A stretch of 64,000 bases of DNA from Hymenolepis diminuta (taxonomy: Eukaryota > Platyhelminthes > Cestoda > Cyclophyllidea > Hymenolepididae). The position numbers were made by a program, and so were the translations under genes. Shown here in pieces: positions 26,017 to 41,000 of the stretch. Position 1 is the stretch's first letter. The number at the start of each line of letters is the position of its first letter. Location: the NCBI GenBank assembly GCA_900708905.1, contig CAADRB010000002.1:6321885-6385884 (forward strand), written 5' to 3'. The notes under the pieces were generated by a model, which saw only the letters and a list, made by a program, of their open reading frames with translations, did not search any database and had not been told where the DNA came from.

Positions 26017-29000
26017 TTATTTCTTTCCCACTGCGTTCCAATCTACTTCATCAACGAAGCTGATTACCTCAATTACTCCAATTTTGAAGTAACAAAACTC
26101 CAAATCCTCGCGTCCTCCAACATGGCCAGGGCCGAGTTTATCTTCCGGTGCAGTAACCAAACATTTACTATTAAAGGTAAGACTCGGTCCAGACTGACCA
26201 AATTTCATATCTTTGTCGAAGAATAGTCCACATGGACCACTATCTATTCCTCCCCCGATGCCCATTTCACCATTTCTACACAACTGAAAACGCTTCTCCT
26301 TACTTCCTAAATAAGGGTACGCTTCCATAGGTCCAGGTCGAAGGCGGAAGAGCACCGTCATGGTATCACCATAGTAAGTTCTATGTGACGAATCCCAGTA
26401 ACTTGTAACGTATGCACCGAATAGACCCTTCCCAGAAAGTGTCGACATGAGAATAATGTGCTCAGGTCGGTTGATCTTGGCCTGATGAGCTCGAAGTCGA
26501 CTCAGCAGCGTTTGCATAGAGTAACCATCTTCACTTGAGGTATAAACCAACTTATCTTTCATACATTCCATGATAACTGGATCCTTTATTTGGAAACGGA
26601 TAAAGTTCATTTCCTCATCAGTGGCTAATTTCGAAACATTGGGACGTGAATCACCATGTTTAAGGGCTTTAAATTCATTCTGAACCTGATTGTACATATT
26701 GAAGACGTCAGAACGCGGAGTTGCGCAAGGTTTCACTAAATCATCTGCAAGTGGCACATTTGCAGGAGGATCTAAAACAGTGCAAAATGCATAGAAAATT
26801 AAAATTAAATCCAGTTGAGAGAACTTGAAAATAGCGAATTGAAAGCAGGACGAACTTGGAAAAAGACCAACCTTCATCCGTGTGTTGTGGGAGTGGGGGA
26901 TTTCCGTATGACAACCATTCCAATTTTAGATGATAAAGAAGGATGTTTAAAGCCTCAGTACTAGATACTGAATCAATTCTGAAGAAATTTAAGTGGGGAT
27001 CACATTTCGGTATATAGTTCAAATACAACTGATTAGATGGACGAAAGACGACAGGAGAAAATCAATTATATTCAAGTCACCGTGTCTCAAAGGAAGCTCA
27101 CCACGTGGCAAGGTGTTAAGGGCTCGGATGCCAAAAATAGTACAAAAGAAATCCGACTGAATAGAGTCGCGAACAACATTCAAAAATTAATCTTGAACAA
27201 AAAAAGCTGTGTCCGATAGTACGGGAGCCATAATGAATGCCACATCAAGATCTAATACCACGGAACAATAGCGCGAATATCATGTTTAACAGACGGAACA
27301 GGTTCAAAACCCATCTAAACTGTAAGGGAGTTGGGAGTCTAGGATGGAAAAATTCGTATACCTGTTAAGGACTTTGAAGCGAAAAAGGTAAAGAGAAGAT
27401 ATCAATTTTGCAATGGATAAACTGAAGAATATAGCTGAAAAACGGTAAAGCTCGATAAAAATTGAGAAAAAAAAAATGGTAATGAGTTCAGCTCAAAATC
27501 TTTGAAAAAATCGATAAGCAAATTGAGATGACAGTTAATTGTGGGTAATCACGCTTTCACAACATAAAGATTTTCATTTAATATCACTACATTGCACAGA
27601 ACTAGAATTACTGTGACACTATCAATCCACAAAATGGAATATTCAACTGCAGTGAACAAACTAATCGGGGGAAACGAATCGACGATTTTCCGCCCATTTG
27701 AACGAAAATCACAAATTTCATCTCTCTTGTGCTGAATTACCGACTATTGGATTTCTACACTCGCATTTGGATATGGAAAAATCATTAGTGAAGTACTTAT
27801 TCGCTGCATTTATAAGATAACCAAGTATCTAGTAAATAAACACCCATCCAGTTCTACGTAAACTCCCTTACTTTCGTAATAGAAGAGGTCTTTTGAGTTA
27901 TCAGTCTTTTCCTCCTAGAATCAGGGTAGGGACAACAAATTAAACAAAAGAGCAGGAAAAAAGTGGCGTTTGTTAAAGACATTACCTCTTTTTGCACCAA
28001 AACGCTCTGAAGACAGAAAAAATCAGATCACCAGATCACCTTGCAGTGAAATGCGCCTTCTTTTCCATAAACCCTACGCTCAATAAGTTGTGAAGAAAAA
28101 TGAAGTGTTAGAAGCCAATGTTGATGGTTAGGTGCGCGCATAACAGAAATCAAATCAAGTGTTGTGTTGATTAAGATCTCTTACCTTACCTCGAGTTCCA
28201 TATCTTACTGAAAAAGCGTAGAGTGTAGTATAGATATGTATCTATGCCCATAACGACAAAGTACTAGAGATGACAACGAAATACTCACCATTAGCCAGTT
28301 CAGCACCACGTTCCACGGCAGCCGCGATTCGTCGCCGAGACAGTTGGTGGATTTTGAAGGCCTTTTTGAGTAGGTCACGGGCTGTCTCTGTGGTGTACTT
28401 GGAGGTCTCAGAGATGAAGAAAGAAGAGTCGTCAAGAGAACGATCCACCGACAGCGGATTTCCACCGCTTCTTGCAATTGCAGTCTGCTTTTTCTGCCGA
28501 TTCACCATCACTTCCTTCCAGAGCTAGAAAAAGATAAAGAATTATTAAAATTAAGGTATAGTACTCAATGAAAAGCTCAAGAAACTGATCGGAATTGACC
28601 TATGGCATGCACATTCAATTACAAATTCATTGCCTTCCAATAAATGACTACATTTTCAAGAACACGTTCACTGTTCAGTGTCAAAAAAGCCGCCACAATC
28701 CCTCTAGGCTGTGTTGGAGACTACAGTACTTCCACTTATACGTACCGAAAGATTATACTTAAGGAGATGTTCCTTAAAAAATTAGCAATAACTGTAGAAA
28801 CTACAACAGATGTTTGAAATTGAACACATGGTTTCGATGTCCGTTGGTGCGCATCCAGTGACTGAAATCGCCAACAACACTGGTTAGGCATGATTTATAA
28901 AAGAGTGGCAGAAATAGAGTTTCTCATTAAGGAGACTCCACGATGCTATCCCACCCATCTCCGCCACTCTATCCAAGAGGAGTGCTGGAAAACGCTTTTC

Positions 29001-32000
29001 AAAATGGACTTGAGGATTAGAGTTGTTTACCGCTGGTCAGTGGAGGAGAGGCATAAAGCAATAAGTTGTAGTAATCATAAGAAAATTCGATATTGATGCT
29101 TTTCTGCAAGAAATATGCTACTATTATCCAATAACACATCTATATTTATACAACGGTGTGTAAGGTATCTGAGGACACTCATATTTTGTAACCTAAACTA
29201 ACCCGATAATGATGTATCTCTTATATCAAAAGATCTCATGGTAGATACTACTCAGGAGATACGGAGATACTCAGGAAACGGAGACAATACCGATAAAGAT
29301 TCAAATTCAATAACCTAAATAGGAAGCAATACCCAACGAAACCATCTTAACACAAACAAAATCGGTAATCAAAAGTCCATCAATAGAAAAAGTCGGTAAA
29401 TTCTAAAGATTCCTTCCCGATATCGAAAGTATACACGGATTGTTTAATTGAAAGAAAGAGACAAATTGGAAACCAACTGCTGGGTTCTCACGATCGCTGA
29501 ATCTGCACCCTTTATACAGGTTTGCGAAAATCCCCTTAACGTCTGTGCAAATTTTGCTAAAAAAAGGAGTGAAAACAATTTGAAGTAACTGTTCCCACAT
29601 TTAGTTATTTCTATTAACTACTTATTTCTATTCTATTTCTATATAGTCCAGTTTTGAATTTCTTCCCAACCATCTTTCACCGCTCATTTCCTGGCTGAAA
29701 AACCCTCCTTCCCCAATTCGCTCCGCCACTGTGCATTGACGGGTGTTTAAACCAGATGCAAAAGGACCTGTCGTAAAACACGACAGCTCAATTTAAAGAA
29801 ACTTGAAAATCAATAACCGACCACACTATCGTTGACAAACGATAAAACAATGCGGTTCTAAACATCTAAAATTTAATATATTTAAATAAAAAAATCACGT
29901 GATTCTTATTTTTTTCTGCCAGTTAATAATAATTCAGCAAGGATTTGTTTGCTGAAACATGACTTATTTAGCAAAGCTTTATTTCCTTTGAAAAACAAGC
30001 TTGTAAGTAATAGTATCAATAAAATCCGCTCACAAAAAGATACTATGAAGGGAAGTTAAGGTGCATCGGATAAAGTGCACGTAGGAAACGGGAGAAAGGA
30101 TGCCGTCAAGCCGGGGATGAAATAATAAGATCACCAAAAGACATAAACGAAGATCTTATGAAATTCAAGTCATTCAGAAGTTGAAATTAAATCTTTTAAC
30201 AAATAAAATACTGTCAGGTTGACGACCTTGTAAACACTAAGATAAGGTACATATATGCGAGAAAAAAGAACAGTTGGCAATTTGTTAATTAAATGGGATG
30301 AAGAACCTATATAAGCTTATCCATAATGTCAGATGACAGACGACAAATACTCAGTGCTTAAAAATAACGCATTTGATGTAAAACAGTGAGCATCCAATGG
30401 GAGGAATGGCCAACGCCACTTTTTACGTCCGGTTAATGAAAGAGATGGCAGAATTCGAGCTTCTCACTAAGGGGACTCCGTGACGCTACATCTCTATCCA
30501 AGAGAAGTATTGAAAGATGCTTTTCTCAAAAGGACTCTAAGAAATCTTCATTTAAAGCATAAAATTAATTAAAACTGAATTAAATCCTACACTGAGGAAA
30601 ACATTTTCTTCACGCCTTAGCTATCAGAAACCGGGAGGGAAAGTTTCCCGTTCTGCAAAATTTGTACAATTTTGAGCTCAAGTGGGACTTTTTTACTACG
30701 TCATAAATCAAGTTTAACTACGAATGAAGAAGAAATCATCCCTGGGCGGATAAGAGGAAGTGTAATAAAGGACCATGTCCTCACCCACTTCTTTTTCTTT
30801 ACTTCCACTAATAATAAATCCAATATATCAAACCATAAATATATTTTCGAATCCAGCGGTTTTAAAATTAGCCATAATTTATTTATCCATATTCACTGGT
30901 CATGAGCATGGAAGAAGTATCAGAATCGATAACGCGAGGCTATAAGTAAAATCATTACAAACAGAAGCGATAGGCACTAAGCACTAGGCCACACTTTGAG
31001 ATAGAAAGAAAAGAGGAGTGACAACTCCTATTAAGAGAAAAGTGGAGAAAAGTAAAACTGAAATAGAATTTTTGTGGGTTAAGATTATAAAAGCATTAAC
31101 AACTGCTAAAACTAATTAAAAATATTAATACAATTGGCTAGAAAGCCGAAAAAACAATCTACACCTTGGTACTCTGTCATTAATAAAGAAGTATACGGAT
31201 ACATTCTGCTATTAACATCTTGACAGTTTAGACAATAGAAAGGTCGAAATGACGTTTAAAAACCGATCATATGAAGGAATTGCATTACTGTTTTGGAGGT
31301 AAATGACTTCTACCTTCTCAAAGACGATTTTGATTCTAGAGTAACCACGGAGAAATAAATTTACTAAAAATGATCTGATACCGATCAGGTAATCTAATTA
31401 AACGAAATCATTTAACAGAGATATCGAATAGATAAATTTCCATGCATCAAAAATACGTAAATGCAGGCAGTAATTTTCTAGAACACATGGTCTGAAGCCG
31501 ATGAATAATCAGAAGAACAGAAATCGATATTTACAAATGGACACACCAAGGATAATAATCCCGTCCTAACATAACGGCCATGTCGATCAATAAATCAATA
31601 AGAGGACGGTTAAACTGCCCGCCACTTTCCTGAGGAGAAATTTGATTATCTCCAATGGGAAAGCAAAGCGTGTGACAAGAGACGAGGGGAAAGGAAATTG
31701 CAAATGCATTTCCACAAGCGGAATTAAAAAAAACTGCCTTTGCAGCTACGGGGAAAACATTTCGCAAACAGGAATTTTACTTCATAAAAAATTGCATATC
31801 GCGCATTACTCCCCTTCGCTCTCTCGGTGACGCAAATATATGTGCGAATCATTTGTTTCTGGACACAAAGAGATAACTGGCTGCATAATTCGGAGTGGAA
31901 AGTTGCTATCGCATGAAGCAAAAAGTTAGCTTCTTAATTTAAGACAGGCATACATTGAATGAAAGTCGCCGTCAATATTATGGATGGAAACTGTGGAATA

Positions 32001-35000
32001 TCATGTAAGATCATTTAGCCTTATCAATCGTTAGAAAAAAATGAATTAAAGTGGCAAGACCGACCCTTTTTGATTGAAGAAGTCCGGTCAATAAGCACTG
32101 AACATCGTAAATAAGCATTCGCTACAATCCAGAAAACGAATTATAAAATTTGAAGTTTAGAACGTGAACTACCCATTTAGTAAATCTTGTACAACTTGAG
32201 CCTGAAAATCAAAGGAAGTAAGACTCTTCGACACTTTGACTATGCTTTCAGCATCTTCTTCATTTGTTCCCATTATCACTTGTTGTACTTTCCATTGACC
32301 AATTTCAGCTGCATCCCGTAATTAAAAATGTAAAATGTAATAAAAACGTATTACTGTAAGTAATAATAATACTACTACAACCATGGTAAAACAAAGTGTA
32401 CTTTTATCATACCGAATAAATATAAATACACTAAACGCATTCACCGGAAGTTGCTTTGAAGGTTCAGTTATTCCTTCAACGTTGGCAAAAATCATTTGCA
32501 CTTGACTGACCGGACATAAACAAAAGTTCAATACAGAGTTTTACGCACTAAAACTCATATTTCGGGAGAGAAGAATCTAAATTTTTGCTCCTCTCAAAGA
32601 TGACATTCAACGATTTCAATGAAGTGAAGCTTATTACTAGCAAGATTGAATTTTTTCAAATGCAATTTTCTCGACTAACTAAACTTCAGGGAAATATTTC
32701 CCAATGATCTTAAAAACTTTCATAACCTGATGAGACACGGTCAAGTGTCTAGCCAACTGATATTTTCTCCAGTTTTGAAGAAGGCGTAAAACAACTAATG
32801 CCAGCTAAGAAATTAAAAGGAAATGAATGAGATCACTCAATAGGGAATTTCGATTAACTTAGTCTATGTAATAAATAACTAAAAAACCCACACGATACGA
32901 AACTACAATTGTAATGACCATGAAATTAGCATAATTACAGACTTGGAATTCAAACTCATCAAAAAGTATTGGGAAAAAGGCACATCAAAGTAACGGTAGC
33001 CCAATTTCAAAGAAGTAAATGATTGGTTGCAAACCTTGATGATGTAAAAGCTAACACTATTTCTCTCTAACTTTAAAATTGTATGATCTTCAAGTGGGAA
33101 TCCTTTCCTAGTATTTAATTTTAACTAAGATATGAACTAACTCTGAGAATGTTAGCTTGAATGAACTGTACTAAAAAAAATTAATAAGATAACAAAAGTG
33201 AAAAACCCACAGACTTAAACAGTCGATATTTAGGATAATTATGCTTGAACGTAACGCAATGGAAGAATAATATCATAGATTCCACTAGTCTCAAGAGACT
33301 AATTCATAGTCTGATGCACTAACGCTCGTTTCGGACCAGTAATATTAGAATAAATTTCGAACCGAAATTCTAGATGTCATGTAAGATGTTACGTAATCAA
33401 TACTCATGGACACAGCCAAAGATGCGAATGGTCAACTACGCTGGTTAATAACGATTACCACGTAGTGGCAAAGAAAATAAAACTTTTTCAAAGTGAGTTT
33501 ATGAGATGACATGACCTCTACCAAGTAGCATTCTTGTTTATAGAAAACAAATAGAAATTTAAAGAGTAAGAAGATATTTACAGAAAATGGAAGAAAATGA
33601 TTGAGTAAAATCTAACTGAAACATAAAGCATAAAAATGAACAGCCCTGGTTCCAAAATTGAAATCTTTGTATTTTACTTTCACGTCTCACTGTCCATATC
33701 TGATATACTTTTCGAAGCATGAAAATCCGCAATCACCAAAAGTCTATAAGCACACTTGACCGATGCAAATACTACATGAGTAAAATTGTAAGAGAGTACT
33801 GTAGCAAGTGACAAAATGTGACACCATAAGCGTAATTTTGCAAAACGGTGAGTTGCTGAAGATGATACTTATTTAACATAAATTAATTGTTAAGATTATT
33901 TTATACAACACTACTTTTAACAAATGTATGGTTACGATTAATTTTTGGAAGGGTATGGCAACATACTATTATTGGAATTCCAAAACGACATAAATGGCTG
34001 TCCCCTTAATGGAGAACGAATTCATTTATATAGGTGCAAAGCCTTTTTCCAGAGGGATATTAGGGAAACTAGTGTACACTGACAATAATACAGTATCTAT
34101 AACATCAAGGATAAAAAGCATTGCCAGTTTTAGGCATGCAAATGGGAAAAAAATCATGAGTTGATAGCTTAGCTGTTAATGCAACGACAGAATAAGACAA
34201 GTTACATTAGGTGAAGAAAAGGAGAAAAAAATGAAACGAATTTTTCCTCCTAAAAGTAAATTACTATAATCTAGATTTCCAATAAACGAATAAACCACAA
34301 TAAATTTGATGAAATCATTCCATGTGGTAATTGGTTTAATTAATTTTCTTTTAAATCTCCAAGGCCATCAAAGGAAGTGTTTGCTTAGCCGTTCCGCTCA
34401 ATGGGTTTGTTCCGATGATAGTCGGACCCGTGACCTCTGACATGGCAGACGGGCACGGTGACCAGTGCGTCAAAGAAACAGAAAATACCAACCGGAATGT
34501 TCTGACGAGGACTCTTGGTCAACTCTAAAACTGGATGAACGACGCTTGAATTTTCAGTCTTCACTCACGTCTAGCCACCAGCCAACAAAGTATACGTTTA
34601 ATAACATAGATTTGCATTAACTTATTGATAAAGGCAAATGACCAAGACGAGCTAACCCGATAGTAAACTAGACAAGATGACAAATTACTTAAATGCTCAA
34701 GATGTCTATGACGAATAGGAAAGTAAATTGCTAAATCACTATAAAAAAGGAATTTCAAGTCATCTGAAATAAATTGATGGATGATTAAATCCATTTGCTA
34801 AGGTTACAATTAATTTATTGCGATGAAATAAAAGTTGATAGCTTATTTCAAACACATTTACTGGTTTTTTTCTTCTAAACTAACCCTAAAATGAGTTAGA
34901 ACCAAGACTCTGATTTACTGATTGAAAAACTTTTGCCGGTGTGGATTCGAATCAAAATGAACGAAACCAACAACGCATTGATGAAAAATCCATAAATCGA

Positions 35001-38000
35001 AAACATAATCCAATGACAATCATGATTAATCTTAAACCAAAAAAGTAAAGCCCTAATCATCACTAAAATTTATCGATGGAAGGAAAATGTAATTACTTGA
35101 AATGAGATTACAGTACTACGCAATGTTCAAGATGAGCGAAAGCAGTTGTACACTGAGCAAGACGAAAAATCACTCAAAACACTCATAAGTGATGCTAGCT
35201 ATTTAAAGGATTAATGCAATGCTAGGTAGACAAGTGCAAAATAGACTGAAGCGAAACGTAAATTAAGTCGTAAACAGGGGTGAATTTAGGAGTAAATACA
35301 TTTAGAAAGATTCCCTCCCAAGATTTGAGCTTCTAGTTTAAAACAATTTAGGGTGGTCTAAAAGTGGAGATTAGTGTCTTGATCTAACGAATCTCTCCAG
35401 ACCTTCTAATTTACTTACCTCGACCTGAATATACCTTTGTATTAGCTCACTCTCATTAACCAAATGATTAATAAGTTAGAAAATGAAAACACACCCTTAA
35501 TCGAAAAAGGATGTTGAAAATTAAACAAAATTAACTGTTACAGGAATGAACATACCTTTCATAAAACCGAATGACCAGACTTGACATCACATTATTTAAG
35601 AAAGTGTCAAAATTTAAATCAAGTGAATCTACATGATCCAAAGTTTCAGCAACCGTAAATCTTTTATTTCCGATAATGATGAAATTGAAAGTTCAAATCT
35701 CTTGAATTGAGAGGCAGTATTAATCATTTTGAAATACTTAATCCAAATATGACGAAAGCCATGGCCCGAAAAGTTAATCCAGCTAGTTACACCCAGCTGA
35801 CTGATAAACAATTTACGAAGTAACCTATTTGACACTAAATTTAATTAAACCTGTCACGAATTTGGCCAGAAAATCGTCCGAATATAAAGCGAGATTAATT
35901 GCACAATATCAACTGGATTAAAAGTAGACTGATCAGAATAATTTAGTGACAATGAATCAACGAAAATGAACTAAACTTAAATGTGATGAAAAGGTGCATT
36001 CTCTGTAAATAGATTCAATGGCATTGTGCACATTAATAATTGACAGAAAACGATAAAAACATTCAAGGTATAGAACTGGTACACTTTGGCAGTTAAAACT
36101 AAACTAAAATAAAACAAGAGAAATTGGAAACATTAAATTGGTTGGTTTTGTTAAAGACGGTGAATTTTACCACACAATTAGTTATAAAACGTTAGAATAC
36201 AGCATTTAGGATATAAAATGTAGCGTTTAACTCGAATTTTGAAAAACGAGGTATTTGACCGATTACGGCAAAGGAAAGGACAAAGGAAAGCTACAAATAT
36301 TTAGTAGAAATTTAAGTTGAATATTCCAGATCATATATAAACAACAAGGAATTTTATGACAACCTCGCAACTAGCGCTTGACTCATAGGCCAAACCCGTC
36401 TTTAAACCTACTGCATTTTAACCTCTGATCAAACAACTTCTGTACTTCGATTCAGCAAAAGATTGTTAAAAGAGAAAAAACTGGAATCGATTCCTCTTTT
36501 ATCAAGAAAGCGACCCAAACCAATATTTTCTCTTTGCTAAATGCTTTTCCTAGATTGCGTTCAGAAAAGTTCTACACAATAATTTTGACTGATTTTTTTT
36601 CAAGATGTTAATAAATATCTTTGCCGAATGAATTTTCAACATGTTACTTGAAAAGATAGACACTAGCTTTGGGAAAGGAAATTAGGCAACATAGTTTGCT
36701 GAATGTTATTATTCAAAATTGTTGACAAAGGTCTCAGAAATCTCAAATTTTAAACCCGCAAGATGGCGATTTAGTAGCGACGCACGAAATCTCGATCTAA
36801 ACTAGAATCTGGAAAAAGTTTTACTTGCAATACGGTAATTAGCTTGTCTAAAATTACCCTTATACGTACCTAAAGCAACGCGTACTGAACGTATACATTA
36901 AGTGGAAATGTCTAAAATGTTTCCCCTAAAAGATCATCAGACAAATGGAAAAGGTGAAAGGTAAATATAATTCGCAGCAGTATTAGCGGATCATACATGG
37001 GATGAAAACACTCAGAAGTTGAATTTCCTAATTAAAAGACCGATTTATAATCAAATCTCCCGGTAAAATTTAAACAGGAACGGGGCGGGCAAAGAAATAA
37101 TGGCTTAATTTAACCAAGAATTACTAATCGCGAAATACTAACAGATGGCAAAAGGGTTGTTTGTGTATAAGAATACTTTACGACTTATGAAACGGATTCT
37201 ACTGAAATTACTCTATTCCACGCCCGAAAATGGTGGGAATAAGCCGTAACGGAAAACAAACAATTCTGAAAAGCAACCTATAAAGCTCTAGATTTCCTTT
37301 TCTAACCATCATATCTTGGTGAGAACTAGCTTTAGTCGCCTTGGTTCTATTAATCCGCCCAAACCAGTGGAAGAAATCAGATTACTTGCAACTCAAAAAA
37401 CCACTTTATCCTTTGTTTTGAACACTGTATATAAACAAATAGGCTTATAGGAATGATTGGATATCTGGTTAGCAAGCGAGGTGGTAGTGAAAAAAAACAG
37501 AAGAACATACTTGAATTATGCTAGTATAATCATATCTTGGTCACTGAAAGTAAAAAACTACCTAACTGATCAGTAATTCTAAGGACAGGAGTGACGCCAC
37601 CACACCATTCTTTAAATTAGGTTAATTCGTGTGTGTTTTCAGACGAATTTGAATTTAATTGGTTATCGTGCACTTTTATGATGTTATAGACAACGAGTTC
37701 GATTCCCTTCGGCGCACACTCAGTGAGAAGAATGGCTGATCGCGCTGGTTAAGCCTGGCCGATATTGAAAGTGGTAGAGTTCGAGTCTCCCCAGGAAGGT
37801 TACTGATGTCACCCTCTACCCAATGGGCTTGGAAATTATTATTAAGAAGCAAATGAATGCGAATCTTCGATCTTGAGAACTACAACATACTAAAATTTTA
37901 ATCCACTTGACTGAATACTAAGCTCAAATCGAACACTCTCAAAATAAGGGGGCCCTAACCGGAGTTGGTACTATTGAATTACCCCGACTTACTTTTCTCT

Positions 38001-41000
38001 ACCTCTGCACCCCCGTATAAAGAATAACTATGGTATGACTTTGTGTTCAAATTGGATTTATGATGCTCGGAAAACGAACTTTATTTAAAAATTATTTTAT
38101 GAGAACATCGACAACATTTGATCAAGCACCCAAACCGATCAAGACCAATAAATGCAAATCTTGAGTCAACAAAGAAATGCTTTGTTTCCATTATGACAAG
38201 CTTCTCAGTTTTATTTCCAATTTCTCAAGGGACACTAAATTTTATCATGAGACTAAAGATAAATGATAAAGATGAGATTAAAGATAAATGGAACCGACAG
38301 AAACATGTTAGATAATGGATACTTTAACTTAAATTATTAAAGGAAATTTCATGTAGTATTCATACGCAAAAAAGAACCAATTCGCAGCGTTGGGAATTTT
38401 TAAATTTTATGAAAAAAAGACGGAAGGCGAATGTACAACGTCTGAACTGGTTTTATGACTACTACATGGACTCTGACATTTTGAACAAATTAGAAAACTG
38501 AACAGATCTAAAAGAAGCAATAAAAACGGCAGCCAGTGTATGCATAGTATAGGCATGCGAAACATACGCTTAAACACGGCAAGCTGAGCCATAAAAAGGC
38601 GATCAATAAGACATTGATTTTATGGTACAGAATTGTTCGATGCCGCCAGTTTGTATCAGTTAGGATTTTAATTTCTAATTTTCAATTTACACGTGAATAA
38701 ACATTATGAGAAGCGCAATTGACAATCGCTAAGATGTCGATTTCTTCGCCCCCCGGTTGCTTTAGATAGTTGAAGTTGCATAACTCACTAATGAACGTTA
38801 CCTATTATCTACAACACCTATAGGCAAAACACAGACGTAAGCAATGCAAAGGGGAACTAACGATTTTTTTAACCAATTAGTAAATTTAGAAACAGACAAT
38901 TTGGAAGTGAAATAACTTATGTAACTAGCAATTCATATTTTCCCAACCAAATTAATAACAATTAATATACTTTTACTGATAAGACGCAGTTGAGCAAATG
39001 AGAGTTCAGTACAGGATTAGCCCTAAGAAAATAGCGAAAGAATTAAAATTCCGGTAGCATTACTTCTACTTAAGGCAAAAATCGAAATCCATTTCCAACA
39101 TTTAACGAGACGACATTGAAAAAATTTGTCAGTAACCGAATTTTAAGGAAAAAATAGTTTAGCGAAATTGTCACAACTAATATCATCACGATTATAAACA
39201 TTTCCGTAGGGCCAATAAAGCTGCATGTAATTTAAGCGAGGAAACTAGATGATCGATAACAACAGCTACCATACAAATGAGTATTGTGAGACGCCATCCC
39301 AGTCAAGCACTCATGAAGTCAGTACCTCTAATTACAAACTACAGTGATCAAAACGAAATAAAACAACGAAAAGAAGAGGTTAAAAAGGAGCATAACTTAC
39401 CACAAGACCCAACCTAAACAGCACCTTAAATCCTTCCGTTATGAAGTTATCAATCATGGGGACTATGACCTCAAAAGGGAGAGTAAAGATGGCAATCATC
39501 CAAGAGTTCGCTTCCTCAATCCTGAAGATTCCCTCCTGGCGCTTGGACTGAGAATCCATATTCCTCCCTTTCACTTTCATCGCCTTAACCGTGGAACGAT
39601 TCGCCATTTTAAAGGGTAAATTGAGTGGGCCATTCGAGAGGAGAATTTCACGCATAGCCAGACATCGGCTACGCCAGACCTTGCCCGATTCCGTGATCCG
39701 ACCATCTTTGCTCTTGGAGAAGATCATGTCAAGACACTCCATGACAACCTTTGGACGATGGTAGTGCAGGAGAATGGCACAGATAGGCCAGACATGGGGT
39801 GCGTAGAAGGTCAGTGGACGGGTCATGGAGATCTCATGGAGAAGGGCGATGAGAACTTTGCAACCGCGTTCGTTCAAATGGTAGGTGGGAAGGAGACGTG
39901 TGTCGGCCCATTCACGACCTAATTCGGTGCTTTGATGCTCGGGAGAGGGCATTGGAGTCTCTGCCTCGGGACTGGATTTTGGATCCTCTAAGCGAACCTA
40001 GGCGGACAAAGACCAAGTAAGACACGAACTAGAAAATCACTTTGACCGTGTCTACCTCACTTACAGTAAAGATAATAACTCTCATTTCGTTTACTTTTGA
40101 CAAGATGTATTTTGAAATCAATTTACTGGACATCAAAATAATTTTAACTATTGCAGCTTTTCCTGTTTTAAAATGCTTCAAAAGAATGGCATTTAATATA
40201 CAGATCTACTGGAATAATACGAGACCGCCTACAGAAGCAAGCTTTATTTAATGTAAATACAAAATTCAAAATATGAGCTTCACTGTATGGTGGAAAAATA
40301 ATGATACATACAAAATACAGATAATTTCCACTAAAATTGCTGCGCAAAATGCAGACTACCTCAAACCGATACAATTGCAAGCACTCGATAAATTATGCGA
40401 AGAATAAAGTGAAATATTGCCTGAATAAATCAGAGTAATAAAATATTTACAAAAGAATTTGAGCTGAAATTAAGTTAGTTTAATGCTGCATTATGGACAT
40501 TGAATTTCTAAAATGCGCACAAAAAGCGACTAAATTGACGATTAATTCACCAGATGCCATAATTAAGAGTAGTCTATAAAAATGTACGCCTCAAATGAGC
40601 GCTCCAGGCAATTCAAATTCAAAAGGAAATATCACATACATTATTGGTTATTTAAAGTAAAAACATTACTTCAGATATAACCGACCGACATTTTGCATAC
40701 CTCACAGATATTCACATAACGAATTTTGTGAAAAAAATTTACAACACCTATTTTGGAAATAAGAGTAACACATCTATTCACTCTATATGGGCCAACGGGA
40801 ATCGAACCAAAGAGGAATAACGGCCGCTATGTCAACGGCACATACATTACGTATCTACTTTATGCAATTTTAAAAAATAGGATTCGAGAACATGGAAATG
40901 CATTTGAATTATGAAGATAAGACATTGATATCGATCAAACGATCTCTCATTCATATACCGCCACGGTTGAGGCGAAGTTGATAAATTTTTAATTTAGGGA

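Larger units (their letters stand above)
28524..39400. other. 10.9-kb intron of the TBC1D24-like gene
   Basis: The flanking exons join in phase 0 and align without a gap to TBC1D24 (LFRLGLV joined to LWKEVMVN), so this is one intron. It holds SINE copies on both strands, a mariner end fragment and some unassigned exon-like stretches (31540-32530). The rest is AT-rich without recognisable features. Confidence 0.6.

Noticed and set aside
25805..26041. Two minus-strand hydrophobic frames below the TBC1D24 stop
   Set aside because: They lie in the expected 3' UTR and are low-complexity (Leu, Pro, Tyr) translations of a purine-rich tract.
40789..40842. Intact tRNA gene on the minus strand
   Set aside because: Boxes A and B are present, but the 5' acceptor strand that should pair with GTTGGCCC is missing.
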